Shown here piece after piece: positions 13,684 to 24,355 of a stretch of DNA of 64,000 nucleotides. Origin of the DNA: a virus; the IMG/VR virus record IMGVR_UViG_3300037091_000060, positions 36,421 to 100,420 of that record; one strand, written 5' to 3'. A program made the position numbers and the translations under genes. The notes beneath the pieces are model-generated. The model saw nothing but the letters and a program-made list of their open reading frames with translations. It was not told the DNA's origin and ran no database searches. Position 1 is the stretch's first letter. The number at the start of each line of letters is the position of its first letter.

Positions 13684-16275
13684 TTAACTTCCGTTCCATG
13701 AGTTCACAGCCGATGGCGTGAGATTAATATCCGTGTTGGCGTTCACGCCGTCTACCACCACGAGGACTTGAAGTCTATACACGAAACCCGACGCCCATGC
13801 GCCGATGTAGTATCTCCCGACAGGCAGATTGGAGAAGCTATAATTGCCAGAAGAGTCTGAGAGGGTAGTGAAAATCTGAGTTTTGCTGCTGTCAAAGTGA
13901 TCGCTGACACACTCGACCAGCGCGCCAGTTTTGACAACATTTCCTGAGATGGCCCCAGAAGTAGGAACAGGAATGCCCGTCACAAAGTTCACCGTTGAGC
14001 CGGGGGCTAACAAGGTTCCAGCGGCTGGATTAGAACTGATAACGAGACCGCCCGAACCAGTTATTGTACCAACTGCGAAACCTTCACTGATTAACAGTGC
14101 TATGGCCTGCGCTTGAGTTAAACCAATCAAACTCGACGAGAGAACAAGGCCCGTATTGCCGCCCGCCCATAAACTGATCTGTGCATCAGTGAGGGCAATC
14201 GTGTTATTGATCTGAATTCCGGGGAATCCGGATGTGATCGAGGCAGCGTAATCCTGCGCTTGCAGAATCAGGAACCCGTTCTGGTAAACCGACAAGACAA
14301 TGCTGCCGTCACTTCCTTGGGTGGATGCAAGCCTGATGACATCACCAACTTGCACAGTAAGGTTGTTAGGGGTTGCGTTTGGATTAGAGAGAACAGTTCC
14401 TACGTTGTTGACTGACTTTCCGATTTGGAAATCTACGCCACCTGTAATTGTGCCTGTCGGCGAAGTGAGTTGTGCGTAGTAATAAGTGTGTGTCGCGACT
14501 TGTCCCAAAACAAGCGGGAGTATGAACTGAGCCGTACGTCCACCCACCATAGCGTGTACCGTTATCTCACTGTATTGGTTTACACCAAAAGATGCTCCAG
14601 TGTATAAGCCTACGCAGCGGCTTCCGGCAGTAGTTGTTGCTTCAACAAATGGTCCGGCAACAATTTTTAAAGCACCAGCCGTAGCCTGGGTGGTCCAGTT
14701 AGCAGATAAAGGTCCCACCCCGCTTGTGAACGCATCCACCGCAACTTGGGTGGTACCGTCTTCGTTCGTTGATACAATCGCGGCCAAGGTAGAGCCTACG
14801 GGAGCAAGAGCTAGGCCGCCTTGATAAACTTGTGGCCCGGTCGAGTCACCCGGCGAACCGACATAGTACATACCGACACGGTTCAACGTTGGCATGTAAA
14901 GTACCGACGTGGCGTAAGCACCTGATTCCGTTGAATTCAAAGACTCCCATAATCCGGAACGGTGAATAGAGTGATGAACGAGCGTCCAGTTAATCAAGTC
15001 GGTGGAACTGTAAAGTACGGTCTCAAGCGGGTCGAAGTTAGGGGCTGATGGGTTTCCTTGTCCCGGTTGGTTGGCGGTTCCGTACATGTAGTAGGTCGAG
15101 CCAATTTTGAGAACGCTGCAATCCATCCCGAAGACGTTTGCTAGAACAGGATTGCCTGAGTTCTGCATCGCCCACGTAATACCGTCGGCTGAAGTTGCGA
15201 GGTAGGTGTTTGGCGCACTACCTGTTCCGTTCAATGCTGAGAACAAGGCATAAAATATTCCAGCGATGACATCAGCGATCACTAGATAATAAACATTGGG
15301 ATACGTCCCACCTGTAGGGAGGTTCGTTGCAGTCTGAGCCGACCAGTGTATCCCGTCCGCGCTGGTGGACATGTAAGCCGTGGCAGAACCTATAGAAGCG
15401 GCTGGTTGGCCCCAGTGATAGTAAATTCCATTGTACTTGAAGACCTGACCGTTAGCGTACGCGCTGATGACTGGATTTGATGAATAGCGTGTCCAGCTTA
15501 TACCGTCTGCCGACTCAGCGTAATTGACCCCGTTGAGATTAGTAAACCAGCCCTTGTATACGCTAGGACCAGCCAGAATCTGTGGATTGGTGTCGTAGAT
15601 AACGCCCTGCATCCCCGTTACGCCAGTCCCGAAGTTACCACCCGAGGCCACTTCCGCAGCGGTGGGCGCGAAGATTACGCCCTGCTTTGTCCAGATACCA
15701 TCTTGTTGAACGGAATTATAACCGCGCCACGATGCAACTTGGGAATTCACGACTGCGTTGGTTGCTGATTGGAAGAACCCCGGTGCGCCACCGGACGGAA
15801 AAGTTGCGTCTCCGATATAGAAAATTCGGGTGCCGTTCTGATAAACAGCAATGACCGCCCCGAGTGCAGAGAGTGACCACACGTCACCGGAAGCAATAGT
15901 TAACCCGGAAACCGTAGAACCAAGTTGGGTTGCAGACCCAGCAGTAATCTTTTGTACAATGAGAGTGGCAACGCCGCTGGCGTGAGTGATGGCAGCTTGG
16001 TATCCACTATTTCCCGACGTATAACGAACACCCAAAGTAAGCACGTTCGTTCCGGTCGTATTTAGTGATTGAATTGTAACTTCCGAAATCTGATCGTTGC
16101 CCCAAGTCAAGGCCGTCCACAATTGTCCGCAAGAGGTATTTATAGCGGTAGGTTCGGCGTAGAAGGGAGACCCAGCGGTAATCGCGGACTCTGCTAGGTT
16201 CGGCCACGCAGACCACCCCGCAGCGAGACTGCCGGATGCGAAATTGTCAGATGCTAGTAGGGTGTTGTTTGCCAT
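13684..16275 (-). CDS. large tail fibre / spike with beta-propeller-like, PASTA and carboxypeptidase-regulatory-like domains
   Basis: The 863-residue protein starts with a beta domain (DNFASGSLAAGW), then around residues 205-500 has propeller-type repeats such as SAD-GISWTRYSSNPV, TSADGIHWSAQT and TSADGITWAMQNSG, as in GH43- or sialidase-like glycan-active enzymes. A second DNF-type domain follows. Near residue 730 GLTQAQAIALLISEGFAVG and SSNPAAGTLLAPGS match a PASTA repeat. The last 90 residues are the Ig-like DSSGNYSFSNLPVGRYYIGA domain. Catalytic residues cannot be named. It is likely a receptor-binding or capsule-active fibre. Confidence 0.65.
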   Translation of the reverse strand: MANNTLLASDNFASGSLAAGWSAWPNLAESAITAGSPFYAEPTAINTSCGQLWTALTWGNDQISEVTIQSLNTTGTNVLTLGVRYTSGNSGYQAAITHASGVATLIVQKITAGSATQLGSTVSGLTIASGDVWSLSALGAVIAVYQNGTRIFYIGDATFPSGGAPGFFQSATNAVVNSQVASWRGYNSVQQDGIWTKQGVIFAPTAAEVASGGNFGTGVTGMQGVIYDTNPQILAGPSVYKGWFTNLNGVNYAESADGISWTRYSSNPVISAYANGQVFKYNGIYYHWGQPAASIGSATAYMSTSADGIHWSAQTATNLPTGGTYPNVYYLVIADVIAGIFYALFSALNGTGSAPNTYLATSADGITWAMQNSGNPVLANVFGMDCSVLKIGSTYYMYGTANQPGQGNPSAPNFDPLETVLYSSTDLINWTLVHHSIHRSGLWESLNSTESGAYATSVLYMPTLNRVGMYYVGSPGDSTGPQVYQGGLALAPVGSTLAAIVSTNEDGTTQVAVDAFTSGVGPLSANWTTQATAGALKIVAGPFVEATTTAGSRCVGLYTGASFGVNQYSEITVHAMVGGRTAQFILPLVLGQVATHTYYYAQLTSPTGTITGGVDFQIGKSVNNVGTVLSNPNATPNNLTVQVGDVIRLASTQGSDGSIVLSVYQNGFLILQAQDYAASITSGFPGIQINNTIALTDAQISLWAGGNTGLVLSSSLIGLTQAQAIALLISEGFAVGTITGSGGLVISSNPAAGTLLAPGSTVNFVTGIPVPTSGAISGNVVKTGALVECVSDHFDSSKTQIFTTLSDSSGNYSFSNLPVGRYYIGAWASGFVYRLQVLVVVDGVNANTDINLTPSAVNSWNGS

Positions 16276-19200
16276 TTATTTCGCTCCGTGAAGATTCAGG
16301 TACTTGCTCTTCAAAACTGGCATATCGCCCAAATTAGCGACGCCCGACTTCTGGGTGTTGCCTCCAAAATCGAAGGTATCTGGCTCCAGTTTTGGAGTCT
16401 TAGGTTTTTCGGCGTTCTCGGATATTTGTTCACGGGCGGTCTTCGCGTACGCGCTGACTTGCTGTTGCGCCTGTGACTGAGTGATCTTGCCGTCCTTGTA
16501 CTTGCCCCAGATGTCATCAATTGCCGTGCGATGGGCTGGGCTGCTCTTCAACTCCGCTGGGAAGTTCTTACGAACCTGTTCCCACGTGATCGATTGTAGT
16601 TGGCGCGGCTGTATGCCGAGTTCCGCAGCGGCTTGACGGTAGGCCTCGGCGTGGACGGCGTACGTGCCCTTCAATCCTGTGGCGGCGACGCTCAGTCTCC
16701 CGAAGTTGTCTAGTACCTCTGGGTCCTTTCCACTCAGCGGACGCTGGTGGCCCGCAGCCACGGCGTGCGTGTCGATGGTAACATGGCCGCCCGGGTTATT
16801 CGGGTCCACGATGTTGTTGTAAAAGTTTCGAACCTTGTGCGACCCGCCTAGGTTGCGGCTGATATTCTCGCGAGAACCATCGTCCAGTATGTTCACGCCC
16901 TTCGCGATTTCGTTCAACGCGCCCCACGCGATCTTGGAATTGGAACCGTCGTTGTTCGTCATCGTGTGAGTGTAGTCGCCTGTGCCCGGGTCTACGTACT
17001 TAAACGAGCGGTCGTTGTGCGTCTCATCCCAGATACGAATGAACGCGGCCTTCTCCAACGGCTCGGTAAGCTGGTTCAACGTTCGGTCGCCAATCGCGTC
17101 GGCCATCCCACCCAGACCAATCTCTCCGGCCTTCTTGTGGGCCTCTGGTGCCAACGAGTCGTCCGCATGCTGGTGGTAGATGTCGGTTGTGCGTTCGGCC
17201 AGCCCGACGTTCATGTTCCAATCTTTTTGAGGCGACATCGCAGCTAACACGCCCGCGCCCTGCTTGGTGCTCTTGCCGTACTTGGAAGCGATGCGGTCGC
17301 CGATCTTGTTCGCGCTCTCGTACCACTTCGCTGTAGCGTCGCGAGTCTCTTTCGGAACCTGATTGTAAAGGTCCTTCAAGTTACTCTTGAACTGGTCGAT
17401 ATATTTGCTGATGACCTTCTGCGGGTCTTTCAGTCCGTCCGGAATTCTCATCCCGGGCATCTCGCGAATCTTGTTCGCAATCTTCACCGCAGCCTCGGGT
17501 GTGACCGAGTGCATGCCAATGTGGACGTTCTCGGTGTGCGGGTCGGCTATCGCCTTCGTGCCAGTGGGAACCGCAGTCGAGATGATTCCCTTCTGCTGGT
17601 CTTCGGTGCCTTCCGCGTTCTTACCGAAATTAAAATCCTCGCCACCCGTGCCCTCTCCGGTGCCGCCAGTTGGGATAGTCTCACCGCTGCCTAAGTGGTA
17701 GATCGCCTTCTGGTTCGCGTCCTGACCCGCCGCAACTGCGGCGTCACGGTCTGTGTGCAGCTTGGTGATATCCAGTACCGACTTCCCAGTGTCCGGGTCC
17801 TTCCACGTTCCCACGGCGCGGTCGCCCTGCGATAGCAGGTCCGCGTTGTCGGCCTTGAACTTCGCCAGAACTTCCGGAGTCAGCTTGTCGACTGACAGGG
17901 TACGATCTGGGTGCGCGCCGACAGAATACAAATCCTTACCAGCGAGGTTCTCGCCCTCTGGCGTGAAGGTAGAGCCACCGTTAGCCTCGTGCGCGGCCAC
18001 TTGATCGGTCTTGTTGACGTTCGACTGTTCCAACGCCTGAATCTTTTGCAGCATCGGCTTCACGTCGCTGGCACTTGGAAATTCCTTTTCGGTTGAAAGG
18101 GTGTTGCGGGTTTCTGGAGAGATATCCGCGCGCTCCATGCGCAAGATGCCGTTACGGTCTCCGTTCGCGCCGAATGAACGGGCCATTGCGTCAGCCTGCT
18201 CCGCACTAACTCCATCTTTTGGTACCGAGAATGCGAGCGTATTACCGCCGCGCTCCCGAGACTTATGCACGCGAATTGCCTTTGACTCGTTTATAAAATC
18301 TTGACGGTTATCCTTATAAACGGTCCCATCGCCAAAACCGTTGGCCCCGCCGCCGTGCTCTTCAATGGCTTCGGTATGATCTACAGGTAAATCGATGTAA
18401 CGGCCATCTGGTGTAATGAAACCAGCGGCACGAGAAATCTTCGGGTCATCGTGGACACCGTACGCACGCTTGATGTTGGCGAGAACCTCATCGTGATCGA
18501 TGTTCGACTGCTCCGTCTTCGGTTTATCCGCAGCCGCGTACTGAGCACGAGACGCGCGCAACTTCTCTGCGGTGGCCTCCGGTGTAACGGTTTCCTTCGG
18601 AGAGAATCCTAACGTGGTCCCAGACTCGGGGTCGTGGAACATGCGGACGTGGTTGTCCTTGTCGAACTCCATGCGCCCGCCCGGGACACCGCCGCCTTCC
18701 TTGATGGCCGCGTCATCCGCAGCATCTCCCGTGGAACGCTCCGGTGGGACACTCGGCGTCTTCTTTATTTCGCTTTTCTCGACCCTATCGGCTGTTTCAC
18801 CCTCTCCATCGCTTCCGCGAACGACTTGTCCGCGTCCGCTTTCACTTCCTCCTGTGTCCTTCTCTTCCGCCCCGTCGCCTGCTGGGCGTGCATCTTTCTC
18901 GCCGCCTTCCCCAGTTCCCCCAGAATCTGGTCCAGAGTCAGTTCCTTCGTGCTCATTGTGTGCCTCCAATATATCTCGTTGAAACTGCATCATTCTACCA
19001 CGGCTCATGTGCAGACTCTCGTGCAAACCGTCTTCACGAACTGCGGCATTAGCTTTAATTCTATCCGCAATATGTGGTTGTGTCAAGAACTTTCTTGTGG
19101 CCTCATACTGCGCGTCTATGTAATCCTCGACCTGCGAGGGGGTCCAATCTGGGTAAGCTGTGCGTACAGCGGTGCGCGCGCCACTCACATCAGTCCTAGT

Positions 19201-22023
19201 TGCTGGATGGCTCATCGCTTCGTCTTTCGTCATCCCGCCGAATACCTCGTGGCTCACTGGACCAGCTAATTTCTGATTAACCCTCTTATCAATCTGAGAC
19301 AACAATTTTTCCGGGTCAACGATTCCGTTTTTATCTACAATGCTAGACGTATCATATACATACGCAGCCCCTGAACCCTTCGGCATGCTGGGGTGTTTAT
19401 CACTGCGAATTTCAATTCCGGTTGGCTCGTCTACCGCGTCCATAGCAGCGTGTGCCACCTCGTGAATGTGCGCGTCATTTGATGATACTTTCGTTCCAGT
19501 AATTTCTGTTGCAGGAGAGTGAGCCTTCATTGCAACTGAGTGCGACACTAGCGCAGACTCATCGCTACGTCCTAGTGAAACTAAGGTCGGATTTAGTTTG
19601 GTCGGCTCGCCGTCCGTCGCTCTCTGGTCGGCTTCGCTGATGATGTCGCTCTCGCTCTTGGGGCCTTCCGCTGCCGGGAGCGAGGTCTTCGCTGCCGCCG
19701 CGTGAATTTTACGATCTGCTGCATCCGCTTTCTCGATTTGAAGATTGATTCTCTTCATATCGCCTTCTAACTTTCCACCATTCTTCTTGATTGCAGCCAC
19801 GTCTTTCTTGAAGTCGTCTTCCAACTCCTGATAGCTCAAGGTCGCAGCATCTGGGTCGGAGGAGTTCGCTATCAGTTCTGCGTGCAAATCCTCGTTCTCG
19901 CGTGGAGTTAGATCGATTGGCTCTGGTGCCGCGACTGGCGTGGGCGTTGGTGGTTTCGGAATTGCAGGGCTGCCCTCTCCGGTGATCTTAGTTGGCTTAC
20001 GGTCGGTGCCCTTGTACTTCATCGCCTTCTCGATGAGTTGATTACGAGTCTTGGCGCGAGGAGAGAAGAAATCAGCGAGCGGGTCTGCCGCAGCTTCGCC
20101 TATACCTGCGCCAACCATCGCGCCGTGGACGCCGCCAGCTTCCCCACCGACGACTGCGCCTGCTACTGCTCCACCCTTGCGGGTCAACTTCGCTACCAAG
20201 CTGCCTAACTTGCTTTGGCCACCAGTGCCACGAACGGCTACATCGCCACGATTGGCTCTGATTTGCGCTCCCACGGCATCGCGCACGCGAGCCAGTGACG
20301 CAGTCTCGCTTCTAGCCTCTCTAGAGTTTTCGATTCCGTGACCTTCTAAATTGTTGTGAAGCGCATCACGCGCGGCTTCTAACATGAAAAAGCGGGCCGC
20401 AAACTCTGGGTTCGTTTCAATCATGTTGTTGATGTCCCAGTTGTTCGCACCCTTCATCGCACCGCGCTGGTAGTTGTTCAACTTCGTGATTAGCTCTATG
20501 GTCTCCCCCACAGTCGGGTTGGCAGCGGTTGGGAACTTGTCCAACGTTTTCGCAGCATTGTCAAAGTTGCTGTCTACCTTCGCCATCTCCATTAACTTTT
20601 GGACAGCGATGTTCTTCGGAGACAAAGAATCTTCCGGCTTTGTACCCGCAGGTTCACTGACAACTGGTTCGTCTTTGTACGGCTCGGCCTTTTCAAATAG
20701 GTTATTCTCGATGCCATCGCGGCCCTCTTCGATTGCGCTATACATCGCCGGAAGGTCCGTAATCTTGGTACCGCCCGCCTTCGCGGCCTCTGTGTGAGCT
20801 AGTGCGCGGTCCAAATCCTCATCCGAATATCGGTTCGTTCCCTTGTTTTTCGGCACGACCTGCTCAATCAAATCTTTTGCTTTCTTAGAGTCGCTGGCGG
20901 TACGTTCGTACTCCGCAGCCTTCGCCTTTTCGTCGGCTGATGTAATACGACGGTGTAGTTTCTCCAACTCGATTTTCGCGTCGGCGCGGGACTCAGATGC
21001 TTGGTCGAATGCCTTTTGAGCATCACCCACGTTCTTTGCAGCCTCATTTGCAAGCTGGCGTGCTGCATCTGTTTGTTGTGGAGTTCCTTTACCATCGGCC
21101 TCCGCTTGTGCCGCATCGAGTGCACGCTGGTGAACTTCCGCCGCCTGTCCGCGTGATGTTTCTAGATTACGTGAACGGTTGGTGTACTCTGTCTCCGCTG
21201 CGGTGTTTTTGTTTACCGCAACTCCGAAGCGTTCGATGACCGGGTTAAGTGCCTCGTGAACCTGACGTCCGGCGACGATGGCGGCAACGTTGCCGACCAT
21301 CTCCTGTGTATCCGGGTCTGCGCCCATCGCGGCGGCGGCTTTCACAGCCATCTGTTGGGCAGCCATCGCGGGAGTAATAACTGCGAGTGCCTCCGGCTGA
21401 AGCATGGCCGCAGGACCTAGTGCCTCAAACGTTCCGGCTACCGTTTTGTTGGCTGCGATTTCTAATTTCTTCGCATCTTCACCGTGAGCAGCGGCTGCTG
21501 ATACTGGGTTCACGCCGTGAGCGATGTCTGTTAGTGTTGGTGCAACTGCACGCTTGACATCGATGGCACCTTCGAGTGCTGCAGGCGCGCCTGTTAAAGC
21601 ACTGACACCCGGCATCATCTTCGCCGCGCCCGGTGCCACGCCGTACTCGGTGCCCTTCGCACCGAACTTGCTCAACATCGAACCAACCCAAGTTGAGTGG
21701 GTTCCGTTCTTAACGTCACCTTGAACATCCTGCAACCAAGAATGGAAGTCGTTTGGACGCGCACTCATTGATGTCGGACCTGCGCCAGCGAACGCTTTAT
21801 CAGCAACGTCGCGAGACGTGGTTGGTACGACACCACTTGGCGTAGCAATCGGAGTTGACTTGCTCATGTCAACCTTTATCGGTGCAGCTTGCTGTTGCTG
21901 TCCAATCGGAGTTGACTTGCTCATGTCAACCTTTATCGGTGCAGCTTGTTCTTGCGGAGCAGCGTCCTGCGGCGGTGCGTCAGGAGTCTGCTCGGGAGCC
22001 TGCTGTAGTTCTTCGTTACTCAT
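16276..22023 (-). CDS. very large internal virion protein (about 1915 aa) with DUF7178-like C-terminal region
   Basis: The N-terminal 60 residues are disordered and hold an exact repeat of KVDMSKSTPI. Residues about 270-420 form long coiled coils. Around residue 870 the motif HEVAHAAMD resembles a HExxH zinc site. The C-terminal 350 residues (PKETRDATAKWYESAN, GVLAAMSPQKDWNMN, THAVAAGHQRPL) match what I remember of DUF7178, a domain of giant phage virion polyproteins. Position after tail genes, size and low hydrophobicity fit a protein ejected into the host. ATG 22023 overlaps the previous stop by eight bases; GTG 22035 is possible. Confidence 0.6.
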   Translation of the reverse strand: MSNEELQQAPEQTPDAPPQDAAPQEQAAPIKVDMSKSTPIGQQQQAAPIKVDMSKSTPIATPSGVVPTTSRDVADKAFAGAGPTSMSARPNDFHSWLQDVQGDVKNGTHSTWVGSMLSKFGAKGTEYGVAPGAAKMMPGVSALTGAPAALEGAIDVKRAVAPTLTDIAHGVNPVSAAAAHGEDAKKLEIAANKTVAGTFEALGPAAMLQPEALAVITPAMAAQQMAVKAAAAMGADPDTQEMVGNVAAIVAGRQVHEALNPVIERFGVAVNKNTAAETEYTNRSRNLETSRGQAAEVHQRALDAAQAEADGKGTPQQTDAARQLANEAAKNVGDAQKAFDQASESRADAKIELEKLHRRITSADEKAKAAEYERTASDSKKAKDLIEQVVPKNKGTNRYSDEDLDRALAHTEAAKAGGTKITDLPAMYSAIEEGRDGIENNLFEKAEPYKDEPVVSEPAGTKPEDSLSPKNIAVQKLMEMAKVDSNFDNAAKTLDKFPTAANPTVGETIELITKLNNYQRGAMKGANNWDINNMIETNPEFAARFFMLEAARDALHNNLEGHGIENSREARSETASLARVRDAVGAQIRANRGDVAVRGTGGQSKLGSLVAKLTRKGGAVAGAVVGGEAGGVHGAMVGAGIGEAAADPLADFFSPRAKTRNQLIEKAMKYKGTDRKPTKITGEGSPAIPKPPTPTPVAAPEPIDLTPRENEDLHAELIANSSDPDAATLSYQELEDDFKKDVAAIKKNGGKLEGDMKRINLQIEKADAADRKIHAAAAKTSLPAAEGPKSESDIISEADQRATDGEPTKLNPTLVSLGRSDESALVSHSVAMKAHSPATEITGTKVSSNDAHIHEVAHAAMDAVDEPTGIEIRSDKHPSMPKGSGAAYVYDTSSIVDKNGIVDPEKLLSQIDKRVNQKLAGPVSHEVFGGMTKDEAMSHPATRTDVSGARTAVRTAYPDWTPSQVEDYIDAQYEATRKFLTQPHIADRIKANAAVREDGLHESLHMSRGRMMQFQRDILEAHNEHEGTDSGPDSGGTGEGGEKDARPAGDGAEEKDTGGSESGRGQVVRGSDGEGETADRVEKSEIKKTPSVPPERSTGDAADDAAIKEGGGVPGGRMEFDKDNHVRMFHDPESGTTLGFSPKETVTPEATAEKLRASRAQYAAADKPKTEQSNIDHDEVLANIKRAYGVHDDPKISRAAGFITPDGRYIDLPVDHTEAIEEHGGGANGFGDGTVYKDNRQDFINESKAIRVHKSRERGGNTLAFSVPKDGVSAEQADAMARSFGANGDRNGILRMERADISPETRNTLSTEKEFPSASDVKPMLQKIQALEQSNVNKTDQVAAHEANGGSTFTPEGENLAGKDLYSVGAHPDRTLSVDKLTPEVLAKFKADNADLLSQGDRAVGTWKDPDTGKSVLDITKLHTDRDAAVAAGQDANQKAIYHLGSGETIPTGGTGEGTGGEDFNFGKNAEGTEDQQKGIISTAVPTGTKAIADPHTENVHIGMHSVTPEAAVKIANKIREMPGMRIPDGLKDPQKVISKYIDQFKSNLKDLYNQVPKETRDATAKWYESANKIGDRIASKYGKSTKQGAGVLAAMSPQKDWNMNVGLAERTTDIYHQHADDSLAPEAHKKAGEIGLGGMADAIGDRTLNQLTEPLEKAAFIRIWDETHNDRSFKYVDPGTGDYTHTMTNNDGSNSKIAWGALNEIAKGVNILDDGSRENISRNLGGSHKVRNFYNNIVDPNNPGGHVTIDTHAVAAGHQRPLSGKDPEVLDNFGRLSVAATGLKGTYAVHAEAYRQAAAELGIQPRQLQSITWEQVRKNFPAELKSSPAHRTAIDDIWGKYKDGKITQSQAQQQVSAYAKTAREQISENAEKPKTPKLEPDTFDFGGNTQKSGVANLGDMPVLKSKYLNLHGAK
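21847..21948 (-). repeat. perfect 45-bp direct repeat inside the giant virion gene
   Basis: Positions 21847-21891 and 21904-21948 are identical over 45 bases, 57 bases apart. They encode the twin KVDMSKSTPI segments of the disordered N-terminus. The identity at the DNA level points to a recent duplication. Confidence 0.9.
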
Positions 22024-24343
22024 CTGGTGTCTCACCCGGATTTACTTTACGTAAACCGTTGCCCGCTGCGTCGTGCCAATACAGCGTCTTACCATCTGGT
22101 CCCGGTCCAAAGCCTGTTGCTTTCGGTAGATCGGATGGACGCTGTATCGCGCCCTTGGGAGCGTTAGCTGGTAGACCCGCTGACTTCGTTGGCTGTTGCT
22201 TTTGTTCCTGCGGCTGCGGGAAATCCTTAAGCAGGTAACGGTTGTCGCCTATCATCTCTTTCTTACGATTACCTAATAGGTTGCGCAAGGTTTCAGAGAC
22301 ACCCTTGACTTGGTCCTTGGTAAACTTCTGGTTGAAGAGTGCTTGTGCTTGAACCAATTTTGCGTCGCTGGTGCCGCTGCCGGAGCCGCCACCTTGCAAA
22401 ATCTTAGCAACTTGGTCGGCAACTTCCGTGACGGTTGCATAATACGCAGCCATCTGTGAGTCACCTGTGTTGATCTTAGCCCATGCCTCTGCGTTGTTGA
22501 TGGGTGGGAATTCTGTACGGTTTATTTTGTCAGACTGTGACACCAACTCACCCAAGTTACCGCTCTTGTTATCTTGTCCGGTCAAAGAATTTAGGTACTT
22601 TAGTGTGTTCTGAGTTGCTGGGTTGTTAGCAAACTTGAAGTCGGTCTGCGCCTTCGCAATATCAAAGTGCTTACCCGTTGCTGCCATCTCTTGCTTGTCA
22701 GCCTCGTTTAAGGTTGCTTGATATGACTTGGCACGCTTCGACAACTGGCTCGGGTCCATATTCCCCGTACGCAGCAGGTCAGCAGCTTGGGAAACATCGC
22801 CCGACTCGTCCGCCTTCTTAAGAGCTTCCTTAGTTGCCGCCTCGCGATCTTCCTTCCGAATCTGACGGTCTTCATCAGCCTTTGCTACCGCGAGATTCTG
22901 TGTAACAAGGTCCCCCAATTGCTTTTTCTGCGTGGCTGTGTAATCATTAGTCGGGTCATCTAGCATTGCTTTAGCTGATGCCGCTAGTCCTGTAGCCTGT
23001 TCGCCAGACGCGCCGATTGACTTCTTTTGCAGTTCGCTATACGTTGTACCGAAATCACTGCTCTTCTTTTCGAAGGCATTAACTTGCTTTTCAGTGAACG
23101 CGTCTGCCGCGAATTGCTTCAACTTCTCATGCTCTTCCTGCACGTCCGCAAGCTGGCTCTTTGCCCAATCATACGCGGGCTGATTCTTCTGCGCTTGCGC
23201 ATCAGCCATCTGCTTCTGGTAATCATCGATCTGCGCGTTGCCATTCGCAATCTGTTCTTGGACCCCGCCGTACGGGTCGCCCGGTTTGTGTGAGATGGCA
23301 GCTTGGATGGTCGGGTCCGTCAAGGCTGGTCTCAGCGTTTTAATTTCATCGGCTGACAACGGCTTCTCCCTACCGTTATTCAAATGGTTGACGGCCATTC
23401 TGTCCGCCTGCATGGTCGTGTCCATCGCAACGAACTGCCCCGTGGTCAATTTCGTGCCCACAGGCATCTTGGTGCCGTAAAAATTCTCCATGTGAGCAGA
23501 CATAGCTGCGTCGACCGCGTGGTCATCTGGCGCGCCGTCCTTAGTTGCTTTATCAATGATGGTGTAGCGCGGCGTGGTAACAGGGTCTCCGTACTTGTCT
23601 TTCTGCGGTTTACCGTCTGCGTTTGAAACAGGCTCGCTGCCGATCTCGCGAACGTAGTGATTGAGCGCGAATTTCGGGTCCTTCATTTTCTTTTGTACTT
23701 CGTCAAAACTAGCCTCGACGTTGTTGTGGTTCAAATCCATGATGTCATTGAAGTGCTGGTTGCCCTTGTGAAACTCCGCAGCATCCTCCGCACTTTGTTT
23801 GAACGCGTTACGGTGCAGCGCGATGGTCTCGGCCTGAGTCTTCGCCATCAAGATATCGTCTTTCTTCGCTTGCGCGAGACGCTGGTTGCGAGCGTTCAAG
23901 GTGTTCGCAACGCCTGATAACCATCCGCCCTTTGTGTCGCTAGCGTGGGCCGCGTCACCGAATCCGGCTGCAACTTCACCGACCGCACTCGACAACTTAC
24001 CGCCGAAGGAACCGGGACGCGGCTGGTCGCCGCCCGCTGGTGCTGGTGTTGGCGCATCCGGGTCTGCCGCTGGCTTCGTTGTATCTACCGGGGCCGCATC
24101 CTTCGCAGCCTTAGCGTCCCGAATGGCTTTGGTCTGTTGACCTAAGGGTGAATTCGCCTGCACCTCTGTGATGTGCTGCAAATAGCCCGCTACGATACCG
24201 TCTAAACCCGAACCAGCGAGGATGCCGCCGCCCACAGCGGCTGGTGAGGCCGGAGGCGCGGTCCCTTGGGTATCCGCAGCTTGAGTCGGGGCCTGCTGTA
24301 CGCCAGCGAGTGCGCTCGGAATCTGGTTGTCGTTTTCAGTCAT
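22016..24343 (-). CDS. large helical internal virion protein
   Basis: The 775-residue protein has an alanine- and proline-rich disordered N-terminus and then long charged helices with coiled-coil character throughout (EDAAEFHKGNQHFNDIMDLN; EEHEKLKQFAADAFTEKQV). There is no enzyme motif. Its place between tail genes and the giant virion gene fits an internal core or ejection protein like those of podoviruses. ATG 24343 has AAAGGA upstream. Confidence 0.5.
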   Translation of the reverse strand: MTENDNQIPSALAGVQQAPTQAADTQGTAPPASPAAVGGGILAGSGLDGIVAGYLQHITEVQANSPLGQQTKAIRDAKAAKDAAPVDTTKPAADPDAPTPAPAGGDQPRPGSFGGKLSSAVGEVAAGFGDAAHASDTKGGWLSGVANTLNARNQRLAQAKKDDILMAKTQAETIALHRNAFKQSAEDAAEFHKGNQHFNDIMDLNHNNVEASFDEVQKKMKDPKFALNHYVREIGSEPVSNADGKPQKDKYGDPVTTPRYTIIDKATKDGAPDDHAVDAAMSAHMENFYGTKMPVGTKLTTGQFVAMDTTMQADRMAVNHLNNGREKPLSADEIKTLRPALTDPTIQAAISHKPGDPYGGVQEQIANGNAQIDDYQKQMADAQAQKNQPAYDWAKSQLADVQEEHEKLKQFAADAFTEKQVNAFEKKSSDFGTTYSELQKKSIGASGEQATGLAASAKAMLDDPTNDYTATQKKQLGDLVTQNLAVAKADEDRQIRKEDREAATKEALKKADESGDVSQAADLLRTGNMDPSQLSKRAKSYQATLNEADKQEMAATGKHFDIAKAQTDFKFANNPATQNTLKYLNSLTGQDNKSGNLGELVSQSDKINRTEFPPINNAEAWAKINTGDSQMAAYYATVTEVADQVAKILQGGGSGSGTSDAKLVQAQALFNQKFTKDQVKGVSETLRNLLGNRKKEMIGDNRYLLKDFPQPQEQKQQPTKSAGLPANAPKGAIQRPSDLPKATGFGPGPDGKTLYWHDAAGNGLRKVNPGETPDE

Positions 24344-24355
24344 TTTATTAGTCCT

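Noticed and set aside
19058-19086. TTGACA and TAGAAT 17 bases apart on the minus strand inside the giant virion gene
   Set aside because: A near-perfect -35/-10 pair, but without TGn and deep within a gene, so it may be chance. Kept as a possible internal promoter only.
18634-19269. 211-codon plus-strand frame opposite the giant virion gene
   Set aside because: It is antisense to a clear coding frame, has no ribosome site and no recognisable domain.
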